From CAZHEV01 sp964531335 [NCBI: uncultured bacterium] (GTDB taxonomy: Bacteria; Eisenbacteria; RBG-16-71-46; CAZHEV01): 64,000 nt of DNA. The stretch lies in the NCBI GenBank assembly GCA_964531335.1, contig CAZHEV010000012.1:1-64000 (forward strand). The letters run 5' to 3'. This document shows positions 1 to 9,536 of this stretch, one piece after another. The position numbers were made by a program, and so were the translations under genes. Under the pieces are notes generated by a model. It saw only the letters and a list, made by a program, of their open reading frames with translations. It ran no database searches and had not been told where the DNA came from. The first letter of the stretch is position 1, and each line of letters starts with the position of its first letter.

Positions 1-338
<338 letters not shown>

Positions 339-397
339 GGCGCCAAGGTGATTGGCTTGCTACTACACGCTGCAACGCGAATTCGAGATCGGTGATT

Positions 398-517
398 TTG
401 CCGGTGGCCATGGCGGAGGTGAAACACCCGTTCCCATTCCGAACACGGCAGTTAAGCCCTCCAGCGCCGATGGTACTGCACGGGGGACTGTGTGGGAGAG
501 TAGGTCGCTGCCGGTGA
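398..517 (+). rRNA. rrf: 5S ribosomal RNA
   Basis: Standard 5S core: CCATGGCGGAGGTGAAACAC is followed by CCGTTCCCATTCCGAACACGG and the 3' part GGGAGAGTAGGTCGCTGCCGG. The ends were set by pairing about 397-407 with 508-518 (terminal helix I). It lies about 60 bases after 23S and directly before a terminator, the normal rRNA operon order. Confidence 0.96.
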
Positions 518-524
518 ACTCTTG

Positions 525-558
525 AAGGGTCGCTCGTAAGAGCGGCCCTTCTTTTTTT
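525..558 (+). terminator. Intrinsic terminator of the rRNA operon
   Basis: An 11-bp stem (525-535 with 540-550, one G-U pair) closes a GTAA tetraloop and is followed by C and seven T residues (552-558). It sits just after 5S rRNA and should end the rRNA transcript. Confidence 0.95.
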
Positions 559-828
559 GCGCGCCGGATAGCGCCGGTGGGAGCCGAGGGGCGCCGATGC
601 GAGCTTGGAGAAGGAGGGGGGCAGGGATGCCGTGCTTGGGGAAATGCCCGAGGGCCGGTTCGGCGGACCCCTGGTTTCTCTCGAGGTTGAGGTGCCATAG
701 GGTTGATGAGACCGGGCTTCTCGCTATCAGGTCACGCGCGGGCCGTGTGACCCGCGCGACAACCGGGGAAGCCGGAATGCGTAGGCGACGTTGCGCAAGG
801 AAGAACTCAAGAAGAGGGGGTCGCTCAA

Positions 829-1350
829 ATGAAGCTTGACGGAAAGCGCGTAGCCATACTTGTGGAGAATATCTACGAGGATCTCGAGCTTTGGTACCCG
901 AAGTTGCGGCTGGCCGAGGAGGGAGCCGAGACGACGGTCATAGGTCCCAGGGCGGAGACGTACACCTCTAAGCACGGGTACCCCGTGAAAGCGGACTCCG
1001 CGATAGACGACGTAAAGGCCGGTGATTTCGACGCGGTCGTGGTGCCGGGGGGATACGCGCCGGATCACATGCGCCGCCACTCGGCGATGGTGAAATTCGT
1101 GAAGGATGTCGCGGAAGGCGGCAAGGTGGTGGCCGCGATCTGCCACGGGGGGTGGATGCTCGCCTCGGCGGACGTGGTCCGGGGCAAGCGCATGACCTGC
1201 TTCTTTGCCATAAAGGATGACATGGTGAACGCCGGGGCCGAGTACGAGGACAAAGAGGTGGTGCGCGACGGGAAACTGGTGACGTCGCGGATGCCCTCCG
1301 ACCTGCCCGCCTTTTGCAAAGCGATCATCGGCGCCGTCTCGGGCGACTAG
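829..1350 (+). CDS. DJ-1/PfpI family protein (type 1 glutamine amidotransferase-like)
   Basis: 173 aa, one alpha/beta DJ-1/PfpI domain across the whole length. The nucleophile elbow is AICHGGWML (Cys near residue 104, followed by His), and the partner acidic residue lies in the N-terminal segment ENIYEDLELWYPKLRL. Relatives are cytoplasmic intracellular proteases or protein/nucleotide deglycases of the stress response; which activity applies cannot be told from sequence. The ATG start follows a purine-rich AAGAAGAGGGGG stretch. The gene stands alone between the rRNA terminator and the hydrogenase operon. A weak promoter-like pair, TTGATG (703-708) and TATCAG (725-730) with 16-bp spacing, lies upstream. 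Confidence 0.9.
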   Translation: MKLDGKRVAILVENIYEDLELWYPKLRLAEEGAETTVIGPRAETYTSKHGYPVKADSAIDDVKAGDFDAVVVPGGYAPDHMRRHSAMVKFVKDVAEGGKVVAAICHGGWMLASADVVRGKRMTCFFAIKDDMVNAGAEYEDKEVVRDGKLVTSRMPSDLPAFCKAIIGAVSGD

Positions 1351-1679
1351 AGCCGAGGATCCCCGCGCGGCCGGCGCCGGGGCCGGGACGGGGGGATCCA
1401 CCGCGGCGCTTTGCCGCCGCGGGCCGCAAGGGCGCCGTCGGGGCCTCGCGTCAAGCCCGCTCCGGAGCGGCTCCGTCCTCCAAAACGGTCGAACGCCCGA
1501 TGGGACCCGGGCTATCCGTCCCCGGGTCCGAGCGGCGGCGCGGCCAAGAAAGCATCGAAAGAATTCCCTTGCCAAACCGTGGCGGTCATTGTAACACTGT
1601 CTTGCTCAGACACGGCGCTTTTCCTGGAAAGCCCGGCCGCAGAGCATACCTCCCAAAGCCGGCTTCAGAGCAGGGTGCG
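1351..1679 (+). other. Intergenic stretch before the hydrogenase operon
   Basis: No gene seen. It holds a GC-rich inverted repeat (1401-1408 with 1415-1422, loop CTTTGC) without a T run, so it is not a convincing terminator. A weak promoter-like pair, TTGCCA (1569-1574) and TAACAC (1592-1597) with 17-bp spacing, is the best visible candidate for driving the hydrogenase operon. The reading frame of the next gene stays open through this region, but codon use and family length favour the ATG at 1680. Confidence 0.4.
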
Positions 1680-2828
1680 ATGCCAACGGGGACAGACACT
1701 ACCGACACACCAAGAGTTATCGACCGGAAAGACTTCGACGAGCTGCTCCAGGCGATCAAGAAGAGATATCCGCGACTTCTGGGACCTACCGTTTCGGAAG
1801 GCTCGCTGATCTACGACCGTATCGAGTCGGCCTCCGATCTGCCCGCCGGATACACCGACCGCCAGGAAGCCGGGCACTACCGGCTGGTCAAGTCCCGCTT
1901 GCCGGCGCTGTTCAGATATGTCGTAGGCCAGCAATCCTGGAAGAAGTTCTTCCACGTTGCCGAGGAAGTGCTCTGGCGCGCCGAGCGCAAGGGTAAGAGC
2001 TTCGAGATACTCGAGGCTGAATCCGAATCCCAACCTACCGCGCTGATGGGAGTGCGCGCCTGCGAGCTGTCGGCTCTGAAGATCCAGGACCGAATACTTT
2101 CGCGCGGCCCTTATGCCGACGTCAACTACAAGCGCCGTCGCGAGGGCGCGTTCGTGGTCGCCGTGAACTGCGTGCGCCCCGGCGGAACCTGCTTCTGCGC
2201 ATCCATGGAAAGCGGGCCGGTGGCGAAAGAAGGATTCGATCTTGCGCTGACCGAAGTCTGCAACGACAAGGAGCACTGGTTCCTCGTGCGCACCGGCGGC
2301 CGGAAAGGGACGGAGGTGTTGTCGGAGACGCCGGCGAGGCCCGCCCAGCCCGATCAGATCGAGGCCGCCGAGGAGTTGGAGCGGGCGGCGGCCGGGAAGA
2401 TGGGGCGCGAGCTGGACACCGACGGCATCGTGGAGATGCTTGCGAGCCGGTTCGACAGCCCGCATTGGGGCGAGGTCGCCGAGCGGTGCCTGAGCTGCTC
2501 GAACTGCGCATTGGTGTGTCCAACTTGCTTCTGCAGCGATATACAGGATTTCACGGATCTGTCGGGCGAGCATGTCGAGCGGCGCCGTCAATGGGACACC
2601 TGCTATTCGATCCGGTTCTCGTACATACACGGAGGAAGCGTGCGCACCAGTGGTGAAGCCCGGTACAGACAGTGGCTGACTCACAAGCTGGGGAACTGGA
2701 TCGACCAGTTCGGCATGTCCGGTTGCGTGGGTTGCGGCCGTTGCATCACTTGGTGCCCCGCCGCTATAGACATCACCGAGGAGGTGCGAGCGTTGCGGGC
2801 CGGCGCCGAAGGCGCTCGAGCGGAATAA
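1680..2828 (+). CDS. hydB: Group 3b [NiFe] hydrogenase (sulfhydrogenase) beta subunit, 4Fe-4S protein
   Basis: 382 aa from the ATG at 1680. The C-terminal third has two ferredoxin-type Cys motifs, [12 protein letters not shown] with CFC (about residues 269-285) and [12 protein letters not shown] (about 349-360), expected to bind [4Fe-4S] clusters. The middle contains RACELSAL and GGTCFCASM, typical of the HydB/AsrA-like iron-sulfur family. In Pyrococcus-type sulfhydrogenases this subunit passes electrons between the hydrogenase module and the flavin subunit. It is the first gene of a tight operon continuing with the regulatory-domain protein, HydG, HydD and HydA. The frame extends upstream to 1314, but the extra residues are low-complexity and not family-like. 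Confidence 0.9.
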   Translation: MPTGTDTTDTPRVIDRKDFDELLQAIKKRYPRLLGPTVSEGSLIYDRIESASDLPAGYTDRQEAGHYRLVKSRLPALFRYVVGQQSWKKFFHVAEEVLWRAERKGKSFEILEAESESQPTALMGVRACELSALKIQDRILSRGPYADVNYKRRREGAFVVAVNCVRPGGTCFCASMESGPVAKEGFDLALTEVCNDKEHWFLVRTGGRKGTEVLSETPARPAQPDQIEAAEELERAAAGKMGRELDTDGIVEMLASRFDSPHWGEVAERCLSCSNCALVCPTCFCSDIQDFTDLSGEHVERRRQWDTCYSIRFSYIHGGSVRTSGEARYRQWLTHKLGNWIDQFGMSGCVGCGRCITWCPAAIDITEEVRALRAGAEGARAE

Positions 2829-2844
2829 GGGAGGGGTGAGAAGC

Positions 2845-3312
2845 ATGCAGAACCTGGAGAGAATCCTGAAAGAGCATCCCTTCTTCGCTGAGCTTAAAGA
2901 CGAGCATATCGCGCTGCTGGTCGGCTGCGCGAAGAACTCGGTGTTCAGGGCGGGGGAGTTCGTATTCCGCGAAGGGGAGGATGCCGACAGTTTCTTCATT
3001 ATCCGGCACGGCAAGGTCATGATAGAGACCTTCGTGCCGCAGAAGGGCCCGGTCACGATACAGACCCGCGAGGCCGGCGAGGTGCTGGGATGGTCGTGGA
3101 TGGTGCCGCCTTACCGCTGGCGTTTCGATGCGCGCGCGTTCGAGCTGACCAGGGCCATCGTGCTCGACGGAAAGTGCCTGCGGGACAAACTCGACACGGA
3201 CCATGACCTGGGCTACGAGCTGATGAGGCGGTTCTCGCTCCTGATCGCGCAGCGGTTGGAGGCGACGAGACTGCAATTGATGGATCTATATGGAAACCCT
3301 TCCGACGAGTAA
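2845..3312 (+). CDS. Cyclic-nucleotide-binding-domain protein without DNA-binding domain
   Basis: 155 aa from the ATG at 2845, which has GGAGGGG eight bases upstream (a GTG at 2836 is the alternative). The whole protein is one cupin-like cNMP-binding fold: [10 protein letters not shown] at the start, [18 protein letters not shown] in the middle, then [15 protein letters not shown]. It lacks the C-terminal helix-turn-helix of Crp/Fnr proteins. It lies between hydB and hydG and overlaps hydG by 23 bases, so it is translated with the hydrogenase. It could act as a sensor or assembly partner of the enzyme (inference). Ligand and function are unknown. Confidence 0.85.
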   Translation: MQNLERILKEHPFFAELKDEHIALLVGCAKNSVFRAGEFVFREGEDADSFFIIRHGKVMIETFVPQKGPVTIQTREAGEVLGWSWMVPPYRWRFDARAFELTRAIVLDGKCLRDKLDTDHDLGYELMRRFSLLIAQRLEATRLQLMDLYGNPSDE

Positions 3313-4153
3313 CGCGGCCTCTACACAGGCCGACCCGATGCTGGTAAGGCCGTTCGCCGTCAGGCGACGCATGAAGGAGACCGCCGACACGTTCTCCCTG
3401 GAGCTGGCCCCGCTCAAGAAGGGCGGCGCCTTCTCCTTCCGGCCGGGGCAATTCAACATGCTCTATGTCTTCGGAGTGGGCGAGGTGCCGATCTCGATCT
3501 CCGGCCCTCCGGGCGATGAGCACATCCTGGTGCATACCACGCGCGCCGTGGGCACCGTTACAAAGGCCATGAGCAAGCTGAAGGTAGGCGAGGCGATCGG
3601 CGTGCGCGGACCGTACGGCGTCGGATGGCCGGTGGAGGCCGCGGTCGGTCACGACGTGGTCGTAGTCGCGGGGGGCATAGGGCTGGCGCCGTTGCGGCCG
3701 GTGATCCACTACCTGCTCGAGAACCGCGCAGAGTACGGCCGGGTCGTCTTGCTTTACGGCGCCCGCACCCCGGAGGACATCCTATATACCAAGGAGCTGG
3801 AGCGCTGGCGCTCCCGATTCGATCTCGAGGTCTATTTGACCGTCGATCGGGCTACCGGGCGGTGGCACGGCAACGTTGGCGTGGTGACCGAGCTGATACA
3901 GCGGTCACCCTTCAATCCGATGGAGTCGGTGGCGATGATTTGCGGCCCGGAGATCATGATGCGCTTCACGACGGTCGAGCTGATCAAGCGCGGGGTGAGC
4001 GAGGACCGCATCCACGTCTCGATGGAGCGCAACATGCAATGCGGTGTCGGCCTCTGCGGCCACTGCCAGCTGGGCCCGACTTTCGTCTGCAAGGACGGCC
4101 CGGTCTATCGCCTTGACGCGATCAAGGGCATATTCACGAAGAGGGAACTCTAG
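3290..4153 (+). CDS. hydG: Group 3b hydrogenase gamma subunit, FAD/NAD(P) oxidoreductase
   Basis: 287 aa, ferredoxin-NADP-reductase-like. The FAD-binding barrel carries [16 protein letters not shown], the NAD(P)-binding half begins at [13 protein letters not shown] (about residue 125), and the C-terminal [2Fe-2S] motif is [17 protein letters not shown] (about 250). This is the diaphorase subunit that exchanges electrons between NAD(P)H and the Fe-S chain. The start lies within the end of the preceding gene (23-base overlap), and the stop is one base before hydD. Confidence 0.93.
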   Translation: METLPTSNAASTQADPMLVRPFAVRRRMKETADTFSLELAPLKKGGAFSFRPGQFNMLYVFGVGEVPISISGPPGDEHILVHTTRAVGTVTKAMSKLKVGEAIGVRGPYGVGWPVEAAVGHDVVVVAGGIGLAPLRPVIHYLLENRAEYGRVVLLYGARTPEDILYTKELERWRSRFDLEVYLTVDRATGRWHGNVGVVTELIQRSPFNPMESVAMICGPEIMMRFTTVELIKRGVSEDRIHVSMERNMQCGVGLCGHCQLGPTFVCKDGPVYRLDAIKGIFTKREL

Positions 4154-4154
4154 C

Positions 4155-4934
4155 ATGTCGCGGCGCTCCAAACCCAAGCTCGCCGTATGGAAATTCGCAT
4201 CCTGCGACGGATGCCAGTTGAGCCTGCTCGATTGCGAGGACGAGCTGCTCGACATCGCGGACAGGATAGAGATTGCCAACTTCCCCGAGGCGTCGCGCCG
4301 GGTGGTAAAGGGCCCCTACGATCTTTCCCTGGTCGAGGGCTCGATCACCACGCCGCACGACGCGGAACGCATACACAAGGTCAGGCGGGCCTCCAAGCAC
4401 CTGGTTGCCATCGGCGCCTGCGCCACGTCCGGGGGGATCCAGGGCTTGCGTAACTTCGCCGACGTGGAGGAGTTCACGCGGATCGTCTATGCGTCGCCGC
4501 AGTATATCTCAACCCTGGGCAAGTCGACCCCCGTCTCGGATCACGTCTTCGTGGACTACGAGCTGTGGGGCTGCCCCATCAATAAGTACCAGTTGATCGA
4601 GGTGATCAGCGCTTTTCTCAACGGCAGGCGGCCGAACATCGCGTCCACGAGCGTGTGCACCGAATGCAAGAGACGCGGCACGGTCTGCGTGCTGGTTGCG
4701 CAAGGCACCCCCTGCCTGGGCCCCGTTACCCACGCCGGGTGCGGCGCCATCTGCCCCGTCTACAACCGCGGCTGCTACGGCTGCTTCGGGCCCAAAGAGA
4801 CGCCCAACACCGGATCGCTCGGTGAGGTTTGGCGCAGACTGGGTGTTTCCGACCCGGACCTGGTCCGCGCGTTCCGGGGCTTCAACGCCTTCGCGGAGCC
4901 GTTCCGGAAAGCGAGTGAAAGCTATGAAGAGTAG
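4155..4934 (+). CDS. hydD: Group 3b [NiFe] hydrogenase small (delta) subunit
   Basis: 259 aa, NADH-ubiquinone-oxidoreductase 20 kDa-like. The proximal-cluster motif [15 protein letters not shown] starts at about residue 14, [11 protein letters not shown] follows near 92, and a Cys-rich C-terminal part includes [23 protein letters not shown] and CYGCFGP. There is no Tat signal, which fits a cytoplasmic enzyme. It passes electrons from the Ni-Fe site to HydB/HydG. Start ATG is one base after the hydG stop; the 3' end overlaps hydA by 11 bases, indicating translational coupling. Confidence 0.94.
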   Translation: MSRRSKPKLAVWKFASCDGCQLSLLDCEDELLDIADRIEIANFPEASRRVVKGPYDLSLVEGSITTPHDAERIHKVRRASKHLVAIGACATSGGIQGLRNFADVEEFTRIVYASPQYISTLGKSTPVSDHVFVDYELWGCPINKYQLIEVISAFLNGRRPNIASTSVCTECKRRGTVCVLVAQGTPCLGPVTHAGCGAICPVYNRGCYGCFGPKETPNTGSLGEVWRRLGVSDPDLVRAFRGFNAFAEPFRKASESYEE

Positions 4935-6213
4935 GAAGATCAAGGTCGATTACCTGGCCCGGGTGGAGGGCGAAGGGGGGCTCTACGTAAGGCTGAAAGG
5001 CGACAAGGTGGTCGACGCGAAGTTCAAGATCTTCGAGCCTCCGCGGTTCTTCGAGGCCTTCCTCCGCGGCCGCAAGTATACCGAGCCTCCCGACATAACG
5101 GCGCGCATCTGCGGGATCTGCCCCATCGCTTACCAGATGAGCTCCGCGCACGCCATCGAGAGCATTTGCGGCGTGACCGTGCCGGGGCCTTTGCGCCGCT
5201 TGCGAAGGCTCATCTACTGCGGGGAGTGGATCGAGTCGCACGTTTTGCACATCTATATGCTGCACGCGCCGGACTTTCTAGGCTACGAGGACGCCGTGCA
5301 GATGGCGGCGGACCACCCCGACGCCGTCACAAAGGCCCTGGAGCTGAAGAAGGTGGGCAACGACCTGGTAACGCTCATGGCGGGCAGAGAGATCCACCCC
5401 ATCAACGTGAAGGTCGGGGGGTTCTACCGGGCCCCGCGGAAACGCGAGCTGGCGGGGATCGAGGAGCGCCTGAAATGGGCCCGCGACGCCGCCGTCGAGA
5501 CCGTGAAGTGGACGGCGAATCTGCCGTTCCCGGACCTCGAGCAGGACTACGAGTTCGTCTCATTGAGCCATCCCGGCGAGTATCCCCTCAACGAGGGCAG
5601 GATCGTATCCAGCAAGGGCATCGATATCGAGTACAAGGACTTTCTGAAGCACTTCGAAGAAGAGCAGGTGGAACACTCGACCTCCCTGCAAGCCGCGGTC
5701 AAGGGTCGAAAAGGTTACCTCGCGGGACCCATGGCCAGGTACGCCTTGAACTTCGAGAAGCTGCCGGCGGAGGTGCGGGGGCTCGCCGGAGAAGTCGGTC
5801 TCGGCGCGGAGTGCCGCAATCCGTTCAAGAGCATCATAGTGCGCTCTCTGGAGACTCTCTTCGCATGCTGTGAGGCGTTGCGCATCATCGAAGACTACGA
5901 AGAGCCCGAGAAGCCCGCCGTGGAAGTATCCCCCAAAGCGGGCACCGGCCACTGGGCCACCGAGGCGCCCCGGGGCATGCTCTATCACCGATACACCATG
6001 GACGCCGATGGCGTGATCGAGGACGCGCGGATCATTCCGCCGACCTCACAGAATCAGAAGGCGATCGAGGAAGATTTGCTCGAGTTCGTCAGACTCAATG
6101 CCAAACTCCCCGATGACAAACTGACCTGGGGATGCGAACAGGTTATCCGCAACTACGATCCCTGCATCTCCTGCTCCTGCCATTTCCTCAAGCTGAAGAT
6201 AGATCGCCTGTAG
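4924..6213 (+). CDS. hydA: Group 3b [NiFe] hydrogenase large (alpha) subunit
   Basis: 429 aa with both Ni-binding motifs. The N-terminal L1 motif is [16 protein letters not shown] (about residue 60) and the C-terminal L2 motif is DPCISCSCH followed by FLKLKIDRL. The last nine residues form the tail removed by the maturation protease after nickel insertion. L1 and L2 together identify an active-site subunit of the cytoplasmic 3b/3d class rather than an energy-converting hydrogenase-like (Nuo) protein. It overlaps hydD by 11 bases, and the protease gene follows 9 bases after its stop. Confidence 0.95.
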   Translation: MKSRKIKVDYLARVEGEGGLYVRLKGDKVVDAKFKIFEPPRFFEAFLRGRKYTEPPDITARICGICPIAYQMSSAHAIESICGVTVPGPLRRLRRLIYCGEWIESHVLHIYMLHAPDFLGYEDAVQMAADHPDAVTKALELKKVGNDLVTLMAGREIHPINVKVGGFYRAPRKRELAGIEERLKWARDAAVETVKWTANLPFPDLEQDYEFVSLSHPGEYPLNEGRIVSSKGIDIEYKDFLKHFEEEQVEHSTSLQAAVKGRKGYLAGPMARYALNFEKLPAEVRGLAGEVGLGAECRNPFKSIIVRSLETLFACCEALRIIEDYEEPEKPAVEVSPKAGTGHWATEAPRGMLYHRYTMDADGVIEDARIIPPTSQNQKAIEEDLLEFVRLNAKLPDDKLTWGCEQVIRNYDPCISCSCHFLKLKIDRL

Positions 6214-6222
6214 GGCTGTGCT

Positions 6223-6684
6223 ATGGACTCTGCTCCTGGGATCGTTATTATCGGGATCGGAAATGAATTTCGTCGCGACGACGGCGTGGGGTTGGAGGTG
6301 GCCCGGCGGCTGAGAGAGACGGCGCCGTCCGGCGCCAGGGTGATTTGCGGGGTGGGAGACGAATACGCGTTGATAAGCGCCTGGCAGGGTTGCGGGCGCG
6401 CCTACGTCATTGATTGCAGCGTATCCGGGGCGGCGCCCGGAACCATCCACCAATTCGACGGCCGTGGCGGGCCGATCCCCGGCGAGATCTTGAGTTCGTG
6501 CTCGACGCACGCGCTGGATCTCGCGAAGGCGGTGGAGCTCTCGCGTGTGCTGGGCGGATTGCCCGGCGAGCTGACGGTTTTCGCCATCGAGGGATCGGAT
6601 TTCTCCCATGGCAGCGGGCTGACCACGGCCGTGGAGGCGGCGGCCTCGAAGGTGGCGGGCCTCATCGCCCGGGCCTGCCGATAG
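6223..6684 (+). CDS. Hydrogenase maturation protease (HyaD/HycI family)
   Basis: 153 aa. The family signature GIGNEFRRDDGVG lies at residues 10-22 with the Ni-sensing Glu and first Asp. The second acidic site is in YVIDCSVSGAAPG, and STHALDLA provides the His. It cleaves the C-terminal tail of the large subunit encoded immediately upstream, after Ni has been inserted. Length and position are typical. Confidence 0.93.
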   Translation: MDSAPGIVIIGIGNEFRRDDGVGLEVARRLRETAPSGARVICGVGDEYALISAWQGCGRAYVIDCSVSGAAPGTIHQFDGRGGPIPGEILSSCSTHALDLAKAVELSRVLGGLPGELTVFAIEGSDFSHGSGLTTAVEAAASKVAGLIARACR

Positions 6685-6715
6685 AGACCGCGCCGGCGGA
6701 GGTAGGAGGCAACGA

Positions 6716-6979
6716 ATGCACGAGTTTACACTGATGGCCGACATTCTGCGTCAGATCGACGCGGTCGCTGAAGAGCACGGGGCCGACAAAGTGCTGAAGG
6801 TAAAGATTAAGCTCGGCGCTCTCTCACACATCTCTGCCGAGCACTTCCGGGAGCATTTCGAGTCGGGGGCCCGGGGGACCGCGGCGGAGGGGGCGGTGCT
6901 CGAGGTGGAGGAGTTGACAGACGTGAAGGACGCCCGCGCTCAGTCGATAATCCTGGACACGGTGGAGCTGCCGGGCTGA
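6716..6979 (+). CDS. hypA: HypA-like nickel-insertion protein lacking the zinc-finger domain
   Basis: 87 aa instead of the usual about 113. The N-terminus MHEFTLMADILRQI carries the invariant Met-His-Glu that binds nickel in HypA, and IKLGALSHISAEHFREHFE matches the first domain. The four-Cys zinc finger is absent; the protein ends in LTDVKDARAQSIILDTVELPG-like sequence without any Cys. RBS GGTAGGAGG lies six bases before the ATG. The stop is genuine in this sequence and no continuation of the zinc finger is visible downstream, so it looks like a short family variant rather than a frameshift. Ni transfer without the Zn domain, and with no hypB nearby, is an open question. Confidence 0.85.
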   Translation: MHEFTLMADILRQIDAVAEEHGADKVLKVKIKLGALSHISAEHFREHFESGARGTAAEGAVLEVEELTDVKDARAQSIILDTVELPG

Positions 6980-6990
6980 CGGGAGCGACG

Positions 6991-9300
6991 ATGAGACGGC
7001 AAGCTATTGCGCAGGAAAATGCGCCGGCCAGGCGCCTGCGTTTCGAGCTGCGAGGGGCGGTCCAGGGCGTGGGCTTTCGCCCCTTCGTCTTCCGCCTGGC
7101 GCGCGGCCTGGGCCTCGGGGGCTGGGTCCGAAACGATGGAGGCGGAGTAGTCGTCGAGATAGAGGGACCGGCGGAGTCGCTGAAGGCCTTCACGCGCGGG
7201 CTGAAGGATCGATTGCCCCCGCTCGCCCGTATCGATGCTTCGCGGGAGATTGAGACCGAACCGATGGGGGAGGCGCTCTTCTCGGTGGTGGAAAGCGACG
7301 CTCGAGGGGCGCGCACCGCGGCTGTGCCTCCAGATGTCGCCACCTGTTCCGCGTGCAAGGACGACATATTCGACCCGGCAAACCGCAGGTATAGATATCC
7401 CTTCACCAACTGCACTGATTGCGGGCCCCGGTTCAGTATCATCGAGGCCTTGCCGTACGACCGCGCGGCCACTGCCATGCGGGATTTCACAATGTGCGAG
7501 CGCTGCCGCGCCGAGTACGAGGACCCGCTGGATCGCCGCTTTCACGCGGAGCCCAACGCCTGCCCCGATTGCGGCCCCGCGCTGGAGCTATGGGACGGTA
7601 CCGGCGAGGTCGTTTCGAGATCGGACGACGCCCTGCTCGAAGCCTGTGAGCTGATCGCGGGGGGGCGGATCGTCGCCCTCAAAGGCCTCGGCGGGTTCCA
7701 GCTTCTCGCGGACGCTGGAAACCACGAAGTGGTCGAGAGGCTTCGCCGCCGCAAGAACAGGCCGGCGAAACCATTCGCCGTAATGTGCCCTTCGGCGGAG
7801 ATCGCGAGATCTCTGTGCCGGGTGGGTCCGATCGAGGCCGCGCTCCTGGTCTCGGAGAGCTCGCCGATCGTGTTGATGCCGCGGCTGGGGGACGATCTCA
7901 CGATCTCCGCGGCCGTGGCGCCGCACAACCCATATCTCGGCGTTATGCTGCCCTACACTCCACTGCATCACATTTTGATGCATGAGTTGGGCTTTCCTAT
8001 TGTCGCCACCAGCGGCAATATCTCGGCTGAGCCGATCTGTATCGACAACCAAGAGGCACTGGAGCGTTTGGGCCTCGTCGCCGACTTCCTTCTGTTGCAC
8101 GATCGGCGAATCGTGCGCCAGATGGACGACTCCGTCGTTCAGGTATTCGACGGGGCGGCGACGCTTCTGCGTTCCGGGCGGGGCTACGCGCCGGCATCTT
8201 TTGACTTCGATCATGGGGCGGCGCCCATGCTTGCGCTCGGAGGGCACCTCAAGGGAGCTTTGGCCGTCAATGTCGGGGGGAGAGCGGTACTTGGACAACA
8301 CATCGGGGACCTGGACAGCCTCCCGGCCGCGCGGGCTTTCGAGCGCGAGGCGGCCTCCATTCAGAGACTGCACGGCCTGAGACTCGAGACGGTCGCGATG
8401 GACGCGCACCCCGATTACTTCACGACGTCGTACGCACGGTCGACCGGCCTCCAGGCGAAGAAGGTGCAGCACCATCTCGCGCACGTCCTCTCATGTATGA
8501 TGGAGAACCAAGTGGCGACTCCGTTTCTGGGAGTCGCGTGGGACGGGGCCGGACTGGGCACGGACGGGACGATCTGGGGCGGCGAGTTGATATTGGTGGG
8601 GGCCGAAGGCTGGAGGAGGGTCTGCCACCTGCGCAGGTTCCGCCTCCCGGGCGGGGACGCCGCCGTGAGCGACCCGCGTCGTTGCGCCCTGGGGGTGCTG
8701 TACGAGATTTACGGGGATGGGCTGGAGTCGCGGGAGGACCTGCTGGGCCGGCTTTCGCTTCGCCGGTCCGAGCGAAGGACCCTGCTTGCGATGTTGCGCG
8801 AGAGCTTCAACTGCCCCGTCACCTCCAGCGCGGGCAGGCTCTTCGACGCGGCCGCCGCCTTGACCGGTGTCTGCGAGAGGACAAGCTTCGAGGGCGAGCC
8901 CGCCATGCGACTGCAATTCGCGGCTGAGAGGTCCCGAACCGGCGCGGCCTACCGGGCGACATTGAATCAGGCCGAAGGCGCGCTGGTGATAGACTGGGCG
9001 CCCCTCATGGAAGGCATTCTCGCCGATCTGGGAAGCGCCGTTCCCGCGGAGGCGATCGCGCTCAAGTTCCATCGCGCCCTCGCCCGCTCCATCGCCGGCG
9101 CGTGCGGGCGGCTGGAAGCGGGTCGGGTCCTTCTCTCAGGCGGCTGTTTCCAGAACAGGCTGTTGTCGGAGCTTACGAGCGCCGCCCTCGAGGAAGGCAA
9201 AATGGAGGTGTACGTCCACCATCTGGTACCGCCCAATGACGGGGGCCTTGCGCTGGGCCAGCTCGCGGCGGCGGCCTTGGACCTCGGGGAGGAGGACTGA
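6991..9300 (+). CDS. hypF: Hydrogenase maturation carbamoyltransferase HypF
   Basis: 769 aa with the full domain order. An N-terminal acylphosphatase domain contains GAVQGVGFRPFVFRLA (about 16-31). Two Cys4 zinc fingers follow (CSACKDD with CTDCGPR; CERCRAEY with ACPDCGP; about 117-195). Next are a YrdC-like domain (about 205-385) and a Kae1-like C-terminal domain with HHLAHVLSCM. It makes the cyanide ligand precursor from carbamoyl phosphate and loads it on HypE. The start lies 11 bases after the hypA stop; the hypC start follows two bases after its stop. Confidence 0.96.
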   Translation: MRRQAIAQENAPARRLRFELRGAVQGVGFRPFVFRLARGLGLGGWVRNDGGGVVVEIEGPAESLKAFTRGLKDRLPPLARIDASREIETEPMGEALFSVVESDARGARTAAVPPDVATCSACKDDIFDPANRRYRYPFTNCTDCGPRFSIIEALPYDRAATAMRDFTMCERCRAEYEDPLDRRFHAEPNACPDCGPALELWDGTGEVVSRSDDALLEACELIAGGRIVALKGLGGFQLLADAGNHEVVERLRRRKNRPAKPFAVMCPSAEIARSLCRVGPIEAALLVSESSPIVLMPRLGDDLTISAAVAPHNPYLGVMLPYTPLHHILMHELGFPIVATSGNISAEPICIDNQEALERLGLVADFLLLHDRRIVRQMDDSVVQVFDGAATLLRSGRGYAPASFDFDHGAAPMLALGGHLKGALAVNVGGRAVLGQHIGDLDSLPAARAFEREAASIQRLHGLRLETVAMDAHPDYFTTSYARSTGLQAKKVQHHLAHVLSCMMENQVATPFLGVAWDGAGLGTDGTIWGGELILVGAEGWRRVCHLRRFRLPGGDAAVSDPRRCALGVLYEIYGDGLESREDLLGRLSLRRSERRTLLAMLRESFNCPVTSSAGRLFDAAAALTGVCERTSFEGEPAMRLQFAAERSRTGAAYRATLNQAEGALVIDWAPLMEGILADLGSAVPAEAIALKFHRALARSIAGACGRLEAGRVLLSGGCFQNRLLSELTSAALEEGKMEVYVHHLVPPNDGGLALGQLAAAALDLGEED

Positions 9301-9302
9301 CC

Positions 9303-9536
9303 ATGTGTCTTGCCGTGCCCGGCAGGCTGCTGAGCGATGAGGGGAAGTCGCCGCTCAGTCGAACCGGACAGGTCGACTTCGGAGGCGTGAGGCGCACCGT
9401 CAACCTCTGCCTGGTTCCCGAGGCCGAGATAGGCGACCACCTTCTGGTACACGCGGGCGTGGCGATAGCGGTGCTGTCGCCGCTCGAAGCGAAGCGGTCT
9501 TTTATGGAGCTTGAAAAGCTCGACATGGGCAAGTGA
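9303..9536 (+). CDS. hypC: Hydrogenase maturation chaperone HypC
   Basis: 77 aa, typical for HypC/HupF. It begins MCLAVPGRLLS, where Cys2 (N-terminal after Met removal) binds the Fe(CN)2CO unit and the large subunit. An OB-like core with VDFGGVRRTVNLCLVPEA and GDHLLVHAGVAI follows. The stop overlaps the hypD start (TGATG). Confidence 0.96.
   Translation: MCLAVPGRLLSDEGKSPLSRTGQVDFGGVRRTVNLCLVPEAEIGDHLLVHAGVAIAVLSPLEAKRSFMELEKLDMGK

Noticed and set aside
1401-1422. Terminator after the DJ-1 gene
   Set aside because: Good GC stem but no T run follows.
1314-1679. N-terminal extension of the hydrogenase beta subunit
   Set aside because: Continuous frame, but the residues are low-complexity Arg/Pro/Gly and absent from the family; the ATG at 1680 gives normal length.
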